Below are positions 8,854 through 17,110 of a stretch of DNA of 64,000 nucleotides, in pieces. The stretch's first letter is position 1. Each line of letters starts with the position of its first letter. Under the pieces are notes generated by a model, which saw only the letters and a list, made by a program, of their open reading frames with translations, was not told the origin of the DNA and searched no databases. This stretch comes from Pseudomonas laurylsulfatiphila (GTDB lineage Bacteria > Pseudomonadota > Gammaproteobacteria > Pseudomonadales > Pseudomonadaceae): NCBI RefSeq assembly GCF_002934665.1, contig NZ_NIRS01000002.1:806001-870000 (forward strand). The letters run 5' to 3'. Made by a program: the position numbers and the translations under genes.

Positions 8854-9366
8854 TCAGCAATGGGCGCCGGCATGTTCCAGGCGATGGAACAAGCGGTTGA
8901 AATACACCAGGCTGTCGCGTGGTTCGCGCACCCCGACCTTCGTCAGTTCCACGAACATCACCGAGTGCGAGCCCACTTCCTTGCACTCGCTGATGCGCCC
9001 TTCCAGCTGCACCAGGGCATCGCGCAGTACCGGCACGTCGGCCGCGCCGTCGTCCCACAGGTCCCAGGCGAAGCGCTCGGCCATCGGCACCTGGGTCATG
9101 CCGGCGAAGTGTCGGGCCAGTTCTTCCTGTTCGCCACACAGCACGTTGACGCACAAGTGGCCGTTGGTGCGGAACACGTCGTGGGTGGCGCTGTTGCGGT
9201 TGACGCACACCAACACGGTGGGCGGCGAATCGGTCACCGAGCACACGGCGCTGGCGGTGATGCCGCAGCGCCCGCCGGGGCCGTTGGTGGTAATGATGTT
9301 CACCGCCGCAGGCAGCTGCGCCATGGCGTTGCGAAAGTCGATTTGCTGCTGGCTCAGGTCGGCCAT
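8854..9366 (-). CDS. iacG: Flavin reductase partner of the IacA monooxygenase
   Basis: 170 residues of the flavin reductase-like FMN-binding family (HpaC/RutF type). Motifs: MAQLPAAVNIITTNGPGGRCGITASAVCSV, SDSPPTVLVCVNRNS-like core, and a C-terminal YFNRLFHRL. Such proteins reduce FMN or FAD with NAD(P)H and supply it to a separate oxygenase. The only flavin monooxygenase in the window is the IacA-like protein at 17.1-18.3 kb, so it is assigned as iacG. It is separated from the main iac operon by two regulator genes and is divergent from the response regulator at 9627. A ribosome-binding site CTGAAGGAAGG lies upstream. Confidence 0.82.
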   Translation of the reverse strand: MADLSQQQIDFRNAMAQLPAAVNIITTNGPGGRCGITASAVCSVTDSPPTVLVCVNRNSATHDVFRTNGHLCVNVLCGEQEELARHFAGMTQVPMAERFAWDLWDDGAADVPVLRDALVQLEGRISECKEVGSHSVMFVELTKVGVREPRDSLVYFNRLFHRLEHAGAHC

Positions 9367-9486
9367 GTCGATGCCCCTTCCTTCAGGAGGACCGCCATCT
9401 TGCGGCCCGTAGGTGATGGAACAAGACTAAGGCTGCCAGCGCGGCACAACCATTCTGACGATCCCCATGGCAGGGTTGGGTTTCCG

Positions 9487-9498
9487 CTAGTCGACTAG
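9487..9498. promoter_or_regulatory. Palindrome CTAGTCGACTAG between iacG and the response regulator
   Basis: A perfect 12-base palindrome in the divergent intergenic region. The flanking sequence, read on the minus strand as AAAGAAACCACCTAG, resembles AAAGAAAACCCCTAG at 18502-18516 in front of the histidine kinase. It is a candidate binding site for the FixJ-type regulator encoded next to it; this is inference from position and symmetry. Confidence 0.4.
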
Positions 9499-9626
9499 GT
9501 GGTTTCTTTATCGCAAGGGCCGGCCACAGTGGGTATTCTGCTGACTGGCTCCACAAAGACGAGCCGATGCGTGCCGCGCGTTCGCGTGCGAAAACAATAA
9601 TTAGAAAACTTTCGTGGCAGCCCCCG

Positions 9627-10256
9627 ATGGAAACCCGCAAACCGATTGTTTATATCGTTGACGACGACAAGGACCTGCGCACTTCGCTGGCCTGGTTGCT
9701 GGAGTCGGTCAGCGTGCAGGCGCAGTGCTTTGCCGGCGCCGAAGAGTTCCTCAGCCAGTACGACCCCAAACAGCCCGCCTGCCTGGTGCTCGACGTGCGC
9801 ATGCCGGAGACCAGCGGTTTCCAGTTGCAGGAAATCCTCAACCAGCGCGGCAGCACCCTGCCGACCATCTTCGTCTCGGCCCATGGCGACATCCCGATGT
9901 CGGTCACGGCGATGAAGAACGGCGCGCTGGACTTCGTCGAGAAGCCCTACAACCCGCAACAGATGATCGACCGCATCCAGGCCGCGCTGAAGACCGCCGT
10001 GCACGCCCAGGCCGATCAGCAACAGCGTCAGAACCTGCAGGGCAAACTGGCGTTGCTGACCAGCCGTGAGCGGGAAGTGTTGATGCTGGTGATCGATGGC
10101 AAGGCCAGCAAAGTGATCGCGCGGGAGCTGAACATCAGCGTGAAGACCGTTGACGTGCACCGCACCAAGATCAAGGAAAAGATGGGTGTGACCAGCATCG
10201 CCATGCTGGTGCGCGAGGTGCTGCATTTGCCGGTGGACGAGCCGGCGCGGCATTGA
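9627..10256 (+). CDS. FixJ/NarL-family response regulator
   Basis: 209 residues. Receiver domain with acidic pair DDD (residues 10-12), phosphoacceptor Asp56 in LVLDVRMPE and Lys in VEKPY, followed by a LuxR-type helix-turn-helix (LTSREREVLMLVIDGKASK, ISVKTVDVHRTKIKEKMG). The ATG at 9627 gives the standard N-terminus IVYIVDDD; an upstream in-frame ATG at 9567 would add 20 unrelated residues. It is a likely partner of the orphan PAS kinase at 18604, which lies on the other side of the iac operon. Related iac clusters in other bacteria use either MarR, LysR or two-component regulators. Confidence 0.92.
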   Translation: METRKPIVYIVDDDKDLRTSLAWLLESVSVQAQCFAGAEEFLSQYDPKQPACLVLDVRMPETSGFQLQEILNQRGSTLPTIFVSAHGDIPMSVTAMKNGALDFVEKPYNPQQMIDRIQAALKTAVHAQADQQQRQNLQGKLALLTSREREVLMLVIDGKASKVIARELNISVKTVDVHRTKIKEKMGVTSIAMLVREVLHLPVDEPARH

Positions 10257-10280
10257 GCATTCTGTATTCGCTGAAGATCC

Positions 10281-10363
10281 CTGTAGGAGCTGCCGAAGGC
10301 TGCGATCTTTTGATCTTCTAAAGAGCAAGATCAAAAGATCGCAGCCTTCGGCAGCTCCTACAG
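10281..10363. repeat. REP inverted-repeat pair (GCTGCGATCTTTTGATC type)
   Basis: Near-perfect inverted pair of TGTAGGAGCTGCCGAAGGCT with a long stem reaching into GATCTTTTGATCTT. It lies between the convergent response regulator and AraC genes and is a likely bidirectional transcript end. Confidence 0.88.
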
Positions 10364-10374
10364 GGGGGGCGGGG

Positions 10375-11295
10375 TCAGGTGTGGCTATAGCGCTTGCGAT
10401 AAGCACCCGGTGACACGCCGAAGCGCGATTTGAAGGCCGACGAGAAGTAGCTCGAATCCGAGAAGCCCCAGGCATAACACAGCGCCGAAAGCTTCTGCTC
10501 GACATCGGCGCGGCGCAGGTTTTCGGCGCAAAAGTCCAGGCGACGGTGCTTGATGTACTGCGCCACCACCAGGCCGCGCTTGGAGAACATCCGGTACAGG
10601 CCGCGCACGGAAATTCCGACTTCACGGGCGATCAATTCAGGGCACAGTTCTTCGTCGCTGAGGTGCGCATCAATGAACGCGATGATCTTGCGGAACTGCC
10701 GCTCATGGGGATCGGCCGCGCTGTCCCGGGCGCTGATACCCGGCAACAACAAACTGGCCAGGGCATCGAGCACGGCCTCGCTTTCCTGCATGTCCAGCCC
10801 TTCCTGCTGGCGAGTCTCCAGCACCAGCTTGTTGGCCATCGCCGCCAGCGGGCTGCTGGCCGCAATGCGGGTGGCGCAGTTGACGGCATTGAAGTGCGAA
10901 CCCCGCTCGACCACCTGGCGCGGAAGAATCAGCGACAGCTGTCGGCAATCGTCGTGGTAGGTCATGTCGCTCGGACGGCTGGCGTCGATCAGCGCGATGT
11001 CGCCACAACCCAGTTGCGCGCGGTTGTCGCCCTGCTCCAGCTGTGAACTGCCACGCATCTGGAACACGGCGTAGTAGTGGCCGTCGTTGCTGGTGCTGAC
11101 GTCCTTGCTGGTGCGATACAAATGCACGTGCGCCATGTCGACCACACTGAGGTTGATAGCACCGCTGCGGAATTCCGCCAGTTCGCCGTAGAAATCAGTG
11201 TCCAGCGCCCGCGCGTCGAAACGCCCACAGGCCTGGTTCACCTGGCTCAACCAACTTTCGAACGCCTCGTTGCGCACCGTCGATGCTGTAATCAT
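10375..11295 (-). CDS. AraC-family regulator, FeaR-like
   Basis: 306 residues. An N-terminal AraC-binding-like domain (YYAVFQMRGSSQLEQGDNRAQLGCGDIALIDASRPSDMTYH) is followed by a C-terminal AraC helix-turn-helix pair (EEVGI-like REVGISVRGLYRMFSKRG and the conserved WGFSDSSYFSSAFKSRFGVSPGAYRKRY). This subfamily includes FeaR, which activates aromatic amine oxidation genes in E. coli. It lies 152 bases downstream of iacF in the same direction, and the aromatic amine dehydrogenase operon is at 20-24 kb, so it could control either pathway. The effector cannot be deduced. Confidence 0.88.
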   Translation of the reverse strand: MITASTVRNEAFESWLSQVNQACGRFDARALDTDFYGELAEFRSGAINLSVVDMAHVHLYRTSKDVSTSNDGHYYAVFQMRGSSQLEQGDNRAQLGCGDIALIDASRPSDMTYHDDCRQLSLILPRQVVERGSHFNAVNCATRIAASSPLAAMANKLVLETRQQEGLDMQESEAVLDALASLLLPGISARDSAADPHERQFRKIIAFIDAHLSDEELCPELIAREVGISVRGLYRMFSKRGLVVAQYIKHRRLDFCAENLRRADVEQKLSALCYAWGFSDSSYFSSAFKSRFGVSPGAYRKRYSHT

Positions 11296-11447
11296 GTCCG
11301 CAAAGCCTCACGTTTTTGTTGTTATTTTTCGACCGCTTCATCGAGCGGTTCGTCAAAACCGTTGTGTCTGTAGCCATCGCCTCCCTCGACGGCCGCCGGG
11401 CGCCCATTCAACAGGCTCCGGCGCACGCTTTCCAGCCTTCCCGAGGC

Positions 11448-12398
11448 TTAAATGTCCAATACCAGACGAGCGGAAAGCGCCCGTGATACACAGGCGCAGA
11501 TCTGCTTGTTGGACGCCTTTTCCTTGTTCGACAGGCAGTTGTCGCGGTGCTCCGGTACGCCATCCAGCACTTCGACGATGCAGGTGCCGCAAATACCTTC
11601 GCGGCATTCGGTGTCGATGTCGCAACCATGGGCCTGCAGCACGTCGACCAGACTGGCGTCGGCCGGCACATGCAGCACCACGCCGGAACTGGCCAGCTGC
11701 ACTTCGAAACCGCCGGCCGGGGCGCTGTTGGCCGCCGGGTCCGCCGCGAAGTGTTCGAGGTGAATGGCCTCATCCGGGTGACTGCGCGAAGCCACCGCCA
11801 CCACTGTGTTCATGAAGGGTGCCGGGCCGCAGGTGTAGACATGGGCGGCGCTGCCGGCGCGCTCCAGGCATGCGCTTAATGCACCGTCCAGGTCCGCGGG
11901 TTCCACACCGTAGTGAAACTCCACGTGATCGGCAAAACGGGTCGCCAACAGCTCGGTAAACGCGGCGTACTGCGCCGAACGGGCGAAATAATGCAGGCGA
12001 TACGGCTGGCCGCTTTCCGCCAGTTTGTAGGCCATGCTCAGCAGCGGCGTGACACCGATACCGGCGGCGAACAACAGGTGTTCACAGGCACTTTCATCGA
12101 GACGGAACAGGTTGCGCGGCGCGCCCATCTCCAGCTCCATGCCCTCCTCGACCTGCTCGTGCAACGCCAGCGAACCGCCGCGTGACTGCGCTTCTTTCTT
12201 CACCGCCACCAGGTACGCACGGCGATCCTGGGGCGGGCTGCACAGCGAATACTGGCGGGTCACCCCGGTCGGCCCGGTCAGGTCGACGTGGGCACCCGGT
12301 TCATAGGTGTCGAGCGGCTGGCCGTCACTGCGCACGAGGCGAAAGGAGCGGATATCCAGCGCTTCGTCGACGATCCTTTCGATCTTCACCTTCATCAT
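11448..12398 (-). CDS. iacF: Ferredoxin-type reductase component of the IacCD ring-hydroxylating dioxygenase
   Basis: 316 residues from ATGATG at 12398, preceded by AGGTGAT; a start six codons further up is possible. Phthalate-dioxygenase-reductase layout: flavin domain (RQYSLCSPP near residue 50), NAD domain (FAAGIGVTPLLSMAYKL; CGPAPFM), then a C-terminal plant-type [2Fe-2S] domain with Cys265, Cys270, Cys273 and Cys301. It passes electrons from NAD(P)H to the Rieske oxygenase encoded upstream. It is separated from iacE by 145 bases containing a REP pair, so its expression may differ from the rest of the operon. Confidence 0.88.
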   Translation of the reverse strand: MMKVKIERIVDEALDIRSFRLVRSDGQPLDTYEPGAHVDLTGPTGVTRQYSLCSPPQDRRAYLVAVKKEAQSRGGSLALHEQVEEGMELEMGAPRNLFRLDESACEHLLFAAGIGVTPLLSMAYKLAESGQPYRLHYFARSAQYAAFTELLATRFADHVEFHYGVEPADLDGALSACLERAGSAAHVYTCGPAPFMNTVVAVASRSHPDEAIHLEHFAADPAANSAPAGGFEVQLASSGVVLHVPADASLVDVLQAHGCDIDTECREGICGTCIVEVLDGVPEHRDNCLSNKEKASNKQICACVSRALSARLVLDI

Positions 12399-12440
12399 TG
12401 CATCACCTGAATACACTTGGTTGGGTTTAACTACACCCCC

Positions 12441-12527
12441 CTGTAGGAGCTGCCGAAGGCTGCGATCTTTTGATTTTGTTTTTTAAAATCAAGATCAAAA
12501 GATCGCAGCCTTCGGCAGCTCCTACAG
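12441..12527. repeat. REP inverted-repeat pair inside the iac operon, between iacE and iacF
   Basis: Perfectly matching arms (TGTAGGAGCTGCCGAAGGCT and complement) with a GATCTTTTGAT-rich stem. Being inside a same-direction gene string, it could cause partial termination or stabilise the upstream mRNA. Confidence 0.88.
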
Positions 12528-12543
12528 AGGGGGGGTGTGTTGT

Positions 12544-13284
12544 TTAGCGCATGAACAAGCCGCCGTTGATGTCCCAGCACGCGCCCGTGACGGAGGCGGC
12601 GTTGTCGGCGATCAGCAGCAACACGCTGTCGGCGATGTACGATGGATCGCCGAGGGTGCCGGCCGGGATCATTTTCAGGATCTGCTCCAGACGCTCCGGC
12701 GCCACGGTTTCGCGCACCACCGGCAAGTCCAGCGGACCTGGCGAGATGCTGTTGACCGTCACCCCTTGCGGCGCCAGTTCACGGGCGAAAACCTTGGTCA
12801 GGGTCGCCACGCCGCCCTTGGCCGCCGCGTAGTGCGCGCCGGTGGCGGTACCGCCGTTCTGCCCGGCCAGCGACGCGATGTTGACGATGCGCCCGAAGCC
12901 ACGCTCGGCAAAGTGCGCGCCGAACACCTGACAGGCCACGAAGGTGCCGCGCAGGTTGATCGCCATCGACTCGTCGAACTCTTCTGGCGTGATGTCCATC
13001 AGCGCCGCGACTTTCGACACGCCGGCGTTGTTCACCAGAATGTCGGTGCCGCCCCACTGCTCAACGAGCAGGTCGCGGGCACGCTGGAAGTCGGCCTTGC
13101 TGCGCACATCCAGCTCGATGGCCATGGCGCTGGCGCCGCTGCCGTCGAGTTGCAAAGCCAGTTGCTGCACGCCGTCGAGGCGCACATCCGCCAAGGCGAC
13201 GCGATAACCTGCCGCGTGCAGACGGCGGGCGATGCACTCGCCCAGCCCGCGCGAGGCACCCGTTACGAGGGCTACTCGACTCAT
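12544..13284 (-). CDS. iacE: Short-chain dehydrogenase/reductase of the indole-acetate pathway
   Basis: 246 residues, usual length for the family. Cofactor motif TGASRGLG (residues 8-15), NNAG motif, catalytic Ser in NIASLAG and YxxxK in HYAAAKGG, C-terminal GACWDINGGLFMR. In iac clusters this enzyme follows the IacA oxygenation step and helps form dioxindole-3-acetate. The start lies 10 bases after iacD's stop, indicating one transcript. Confidence 0.86.
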   Translation of the reverse strand: MSRVALVTGASRGLGECIARRLHAAGYRVALADVRLDGVQQLALQLDGSGASAMAIELDVRSKADFQRARDLLVEQWGGTDILVNNAGVSKVAALMDITPEEFDESMAINLRGTFVACQVFGAHFAERGFGRIVNIASLAGQNGGTATGAHYAAAKGGVATLTKVFARELAPQGVTVNSISPGPLDLPVVRETVAPERLEQILKMIPAGTLGDPSYIADSVLLLIADNAASVTGACWDINGGLFMR

Positions 13285-13294
13285 GTGGGTACCC

Positions 13295-13795
13295 TCACAA
13301 AAGGAAGCCGAGCGCGCTCAGGCTGTCGGTGGAGTTGATCAGGCGCACCACCTTGCGTTCCAGGGTCGGCACGCCGTCGGTGAAGCGGATGCGGTGGTTC
13401 AGGTCGGCCACGAATGGCGTGTGCACGCCGCGCTTGTAGGCGTACAGCAACTGCGCGGAATTCACTTCGACGATGTCACCGGCCGCTTCCACCAGACGGA
13501 AACGCGAGACGGTGCGAATGGTTTTCGCCGCGTCCACCGCCGACGGCGAGAAGCCGGCGCTCAGGCGTTCGATGCGCAGGGCACGCATGCGTGCATCGTC
13601 GTAGGCGTAGTTGAGGGTCGCTTCGAAATCTTCGGTGTCCGGGTCGATCGGCACGATGTACTTGCCGCTGTCGCTCCACAGCGTGGCCCATTCGGCATAG
13701 TGCTTGTGGTCGAGCAGCTCGGCTTCGCGCCAGATGAATTCGATGGCCTGGGCCAAGGGACCTGCAAAACCGTTCAGGGTGTCGTGATTGCTCAT
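13295..13795 (-). CDS. iacD: Ring-hydroxylating dioxygenase, small (beta) subunit
   Basis: 166 residues. NTF2-like fold of the aromatic-ring dioxygenase beta subunit: FIWREAELLDHKHYAEWATLW near the N-terminus, and the conserved RMRALRIERL and SRFRLVE segments. The ATG at 13795 overlaps the stop of the alpha subunit gene by ATGA, so the two are translationally coupled as expected for a 1:1 heteromer; a start 7 codons upstream is unlikely. Confidence 0.9.
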   Translation of the reverse strand: MSNHDTLNGFAGPLAQAIEFIWREAELLDHKHYAEWATLWSDSGKYIVPIDPDTEDFEATLNYAYDDARMRALRIERLSAGFSPSAVDAAKTIRTVSRFRLVEAAGDIVEVNSAQLLYAYKRGVHTPFVADLNHRIRFTDGVPTLERKVVRLINSTDSLSALGFLL

Positions 13796-15075
13796 TGGCT
13801 CATCATCCTTTTCCACATGTCGTAGGCACCGCGCATGCCGCCTTCGTCGGTGGCGTGGCTGACCTTGTCGCCGTTTTCAGCGGTGATTTCGCGGTTCAGG
13901 CCGCGGTTGACCAGGATCGGCGCGTCGACGCCGGCATACGAGCCGCGCTGCACGCGGTCCCAGGCTTCGGCATCGTCAGGGCTGCCGAAACCGAACGGGC
14001 CCTGGAAGTGTTCGTGGATGCGCATGCGTTCGCGGTTGGCGATTTCCGGGCCGCCGTCCATGCCGAGGGCCACGTGACGGATCTCGGTTTCGGTGACTGA
14101 CACCGGGCGCAGCACGCGGAAGAACGACATCGACATCGCCACGTTGGGGAACAGGTTCAGGTTGAAACCGGCGCCGTGCAGCGAGCGCACGATGCGACGC
14201 ACCTGATCGGCCGGCAGGGTTTTCGACAGCTCTTCGGTGACGTGGGCGAAGCGTTCCTGCAACTGTTCGGTGCCGTCGTCGTGATCCAGGTCGACGTGCT
14301 CCGGCACCATCACCATCACGCTGTGGCCGTTGCCCAGGGAGTGGGTCACGGCTTGTTCGTCGGTCATGAACGAGAGCATTTCCGAGGTTTCTTCGTCCAC
14401 CGATGACATGAATGACTTGTGCACGATGGGGAAGTGATAACCGTCGGTGGTGTTTTCCAGCTGGATCTTCCAGTTGCCCTTGAAGCTGAACTTGTGTTCG
14501 CCCTGGGTCTTGATCGGGTAGCCGGCGCCCTGCTTCATGAACAGGTCCATCCAGTGTCTGGCGCCGCCGAGGAAGTCTTCCAGCGGTTCGATCTCGTCGT
14601 TGTAGCTGGCGAAGACCATGCCGGCGTAGCTTTCGACGCGCAGGCTGGTCAGCGGCAGTTCGGACTTTTCCAGGATGCCTTCGTAACCGTCCGGATACGG
14701 CAACGCCCGCAGCTTGCCGTCCAGGCCATAGGACCAGCTGTGGTACGGGCAGGTGAAACCGGTGGCGTTGCCCTTGTGCTTCTCGCACACGGTGGCGCCA
14801 CGGTGGCGGCAACGGTTTTCCAGCACGTTGATGGTGTTCTTCTTGTCGCGCACGACGATCACCGGGCGACGGCCGATGGTGGCGGTCTTGAAGTCGCCGC
14901 TATTACGCACCTCGCTTTCGTGGGCCACCCACACCCAGGTGCGGTAGAAAATCTTTTCCAGCTCGGCTTCGAACAGCGCCGGATCGTTGTACAGCGAGAC
15001 GTCGACGCGGTCGTGACTGACCAGGTCTTCGGGGCTTTTCGACGTTGCGATCAGCCGGTATTCATGAGTGCTCAT
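13792..15075 (-). CDS. iacC: Ring-hydroxylating dioxygenase, large (alpha) subunit with Rieske centre
   Basis: 427 residues from the ATG at 15075, with a GGAGAA ribosome-binding site. Rieske ligands Cys89, His91, Cys109 and His112 (CRH ... CPYH). The mononuclear iron site is in DGYHFPIVH. Family length is normal. With IacD and the reductase IacF it would dioxygenate the oxidised indole-acetate intermediate on the way to catechol. The assignment to iacC rests on the complete gene set rather than on a diagnostic residue; related anthranilate/benzoate-type oxygenases share these motifs. Confidence 0.88.
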   Translation of the reverse strand: MSTHEYRLIATSKSPEDLVSHDRVDVSLYNDPALFEAELEKIFYRTWVWVAHESEVRNSGDFKTATIGRRPVIVVRDKKNTINVLENRCRHRGATVCEKHKGNATGFTCPYHSWSYGLDGKLRALPYPDGYEGILEKSELPLTSLRVESYAGMVFASYNDEIEPLEDFLGGARHWMDLFMKQGAGYPIKTQGEHKFSFKGNWKIQLENTTDGYHFPIVHKSFMSSVDEETSEMLSFMTDEQAVTHSLGNGHSVMVMVPEHVDLDHDDGTEQLQERFAHVTEELSKTLPADQVRRIVRSLHGAGFNLNLFPNVAMSMSFFRVLRPVSVTETEIRHVALGMDGGPEIANRERMRIHEHFQGPFGFGSPDDAEAWDRVQRGSYAGVDAPILVNRGLNREITAENGDKVSHATDEGGMRGAYDMWKRMMSQ

Positions 15076-15098
15076 GCGGTTCTCCTCATGGCTTCTTT

Positions 15099-16223
15099 TT
15101 AGATTTGGGTTGTAGAGGCTTGAAGTTGCGCACCAAAGGCGCAGACCAGCTCGTCCTGACCTTTGCGGCCGACGATTTGCAGGCCGACTTTCAATCCGCC
15201 GCAATCGAGTTCCACCGGCACCGTCAGCGCCGGGTGGCCGCTGAGGTTGAAAGGCCGCACCAGCGGGGTCATGCCGGCCACGGCCTTGCTGCCGGCGCGG
15301 GCTTCGCTGAGGGTCGGCGGCAGGCTTGGCAGGGTCGGCAGCAACAGCACGGCGAACTCTTCCAGTGCCGCATCGACCTGTTGCGTGAAGCGCGTGCGCA
15401 CGGCTTCAGCCTCTGCGAGCTCTTCACGCGTAGTACGGCTGGCCGCCAACAGGCGTGTCTCGACATCGGCACCGATCAGGCCTTTGCCGGTGAGATGACC
15501 GAACGCGGCCCAGTTTTCAAAATTGATCACGGTCAGGCCGGCGGCGAACGCGGCTTCGAATTCGCTCAGGTGCAGGTGGCTGCGGCGCCATCCCGCGCGG
15601 TCGGCCGCGGCACCGAGACTGGCTTGCAGATGCGCGTCACAGGCCACGTCGAGGAAGCCGACTTTCGCGCCGTCTGCGGGCAGTCCCTGCACCTCGAAGC
15701 CTGGGCAAATAACCTGCATGGCAGCGATCAGGTCGTCCATGGACCTGGCGAACGGCCCGACGCAATCGAGGCTCGATTCCCGCGGATGGGCACCGATGCG
15801 GCTGACACGGCCATAGGTCGGCTTGAGCCCGGCGATACCGCAGCACGCTGCCGGCACCCGCACCGAACCTCCAGTGTCGGTGCCGATGGCGATGTCTGCC
15901 AGGCCGGCGGCGACCGCCGAGGCCGAGCCGCTGGAGGAACCACCCGGCACTCGGTCCGGCGCCTGCGGGTTCACCGGTGTGCCGGTCCAGTCGTTGATGC
16001 CGGTGACGCCGAAGGCCAGTTCATGCAGGTTGGTCTTGCCGACGATCTGCCAGCCGGCGTCGAGGATCGCGTCGACCACTTCGGCGTTTTTCGTGGCAGC
16101 GGGTGCATCGGCGAAGGCTCGGCTGCCCGAGCGGGTCGGGTGGCCGGCGATGTCGATGGAGTCCTTGATGGCGACGCGCTTGCCGTTGCCGCCGAGGAGG
16201 AATTCGCTGATGAAAGTACTCAT
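15099..16223 (-). CDS. iacH: Amidase-signature family protein
   Basis: 374 residues. Amidase signature with Lys20 (AIKDS), the Gly/Ser loop GGSSSGSA (residues 94-101) and nucleophile Ser120 in GTDTGGSVRVPA, so the Ser-cisSer-Lys triad is intact. It is shorter than GatA-like amidases (about 450-480), but similar proteins occur in iac clusters as IacH. The role is unclear: hydrolysis of indole-acetamide or amino-acid conjugates of IAA has been suggested in general. The ATG overlaps the iacI stop by four bases. Confidence 0.85.
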   Translation of the reverse strand: MSTFISEFLLGGNGKRVAIKDSIDIAGHPTRSGSRAFADAPAATKNAEVVDAILDAGWQIVGKTNLHELAFGVTGINDWTGTPVNPQAPDRVPGGSSSGSASAVAAGLADIAIGTDTGGSVRVPAACCGIAGLKPTYGRVSRIGAHPRESSLDCVGPFARSMDDLIAAMQVICPGFEVQGLPADGAKVGFLDVACDAHLQASLGAAADRAGWRRSHLHLSEFEAAFAAGLTVINFENWAAFGHLTGKGLIGADVETRLLAASRTTREELAEAEAVRTRFTQQVDAALEEFAVLLLPTLPSLPPTLSEARAGSKAVAGMTPLVRPFNLSGHPALTVPVELDCGGLKVGLQIVGRKGQDELVCAFGAQLQASTTQI

Positions 16224-16705
16224 GTGCCCGCTCCCAAGGTGAAAAGCTGCGTATTGAACAGCCGTTGCGTGCGGAAATGCGCGATCAGCCAGGCGCCGTC
16301 GACGCAGCGGAAATCGATGTTCAGCCGCGTGCCGAACAGCTCGCTGCGGTCATCGGCGTAGGTGGAGATCTGCTGCATGATCCACTGCCCTTGCGCCATG
16401 CTGCCTTCGACGCTGATCGACTCGCTGGTGAGGTAGTGCAGGTTCAGTCGGAAGTGCTCCGACGGCGGCAGGTAACCGCCGACAAACGCGGCGACGGCAT
16501 CGCGTCCACGGTGTTGGCCGAAGGTCTGCGTAGTCTGGCTGCCGACGCCTTCCCAGATCGCATCGATGCAGAACAGCTCAGCCAATTCGCTGACATGGGT
16601 AAGCGCCCTCGGCACATCGCACAGGTCCATGTAGCGCGCCATCAGACGACGCACCGCGCTTTCCCCTTCGAGCGTCTGAAGACGCTGCAGCAAGGCCTCG
16701 TTCAT
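16220..16705 (-). CDS. iacI: SnoaL-like (NTF2-fold) protein
   Basis: 161 residues, SnoaL/NTF2-like fold: N-terminal helix AVRRLMARYMDLCDV, a cone-shaped barrel around HYLTSESISVEG and a C-terminal strand FRTQRLF. It lies between iacB and iacH with a four-base overlap on the latter. IacI in known clusters is a small protein of this type, thought to help convert the hydroxylated indole intermediate; the mechanism is not settled. Confidence 0.83.
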   Translation of the reverse strand: MNEALLQRLQTLEGESAVRRLMARYMDLCDVPRALTHVSELAELFCIDAIWEGVGSQTTQTFGQHRGRDAVAAFVGGYLPPSEHFRLNLHYLTSESISVEGSMAQGQWIMQQISTYADDRSELFGTRLNIDFRCVDGAWLIAHFRTQRLFNTQLFTLGAGT

Positions 16706-16708
16706 GGC

Positions 16709-17080
16709 TTACACCCGGGCCGCGTCAGGGATGGTCAGCGGGCGACCGATGCGCGCTTCGACCTTGGCGTAGCGCCACAGGCTGTACTCGCCCACCGGCG
16801 TGGTGCGGAACAGGTTGCAGGCGTCGATCACCGACTGGTGGCAGTCGACGTCGGCCATGATGTACACGGTCCAGGGCGAGGTGGTCGACGGGCCGACCAT
16901 CAGGCGGTCGTCGTCCATGGCGCCGAGCACGGTGATGCCGGGCATGGCGCCGAGGGAGCCCATCATCTGGCTGAAGCCCTTCCACACGCTCAGGCCTTCG
17001 CCGGTGGGCAGGTCGAAAAAGTTCTGGGTGATGCCGATGCAGAAGACGACGCGCAACGGTTCCTGGGTAGCTTGGGACAT
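16709..17080 (-). CDS. iacB: Small IacB-like protein of uncertain function
   Basis: 123 residues with an alpha-beta pattern like dimeric alpha-beta barrel proteins (RVVFCIGITQNFFDLPTGEGL; PWTVYIMADVDC). No catalytic motif is recognised. It sits directly after iacA (30 bases, AAGGATC ribosome-binding site) and 3 bases before iacI, the position expected of IacB in indole-acetate clusters. The function of IacB is not established. Confidence 0.75.
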   Translation of the reverse strand: MSQATQEPLRVVFCIGITQNFFDLPTGEGLSVWKGFSQMMGSLGAMPGITVLGAMDDDRLMVGPSTTSPWTVYIMADVDCHQSVIDACNLFRTTPVGEYSLWRYAKVEARIGRPLTIPDAARV

Positions 17081-17110
17081 GGTGTTGATCCTTGAAAAAG
17101 TAATGAAAAA

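Noticed and set aside
15045..16361. Long plus-strand open frame opposite the amidase and IacI genes
   Set aside because: It is a high-GC shadow frame with no ribosome-binding site, domain or start context; the minus strand carries clear catalytic motifs.
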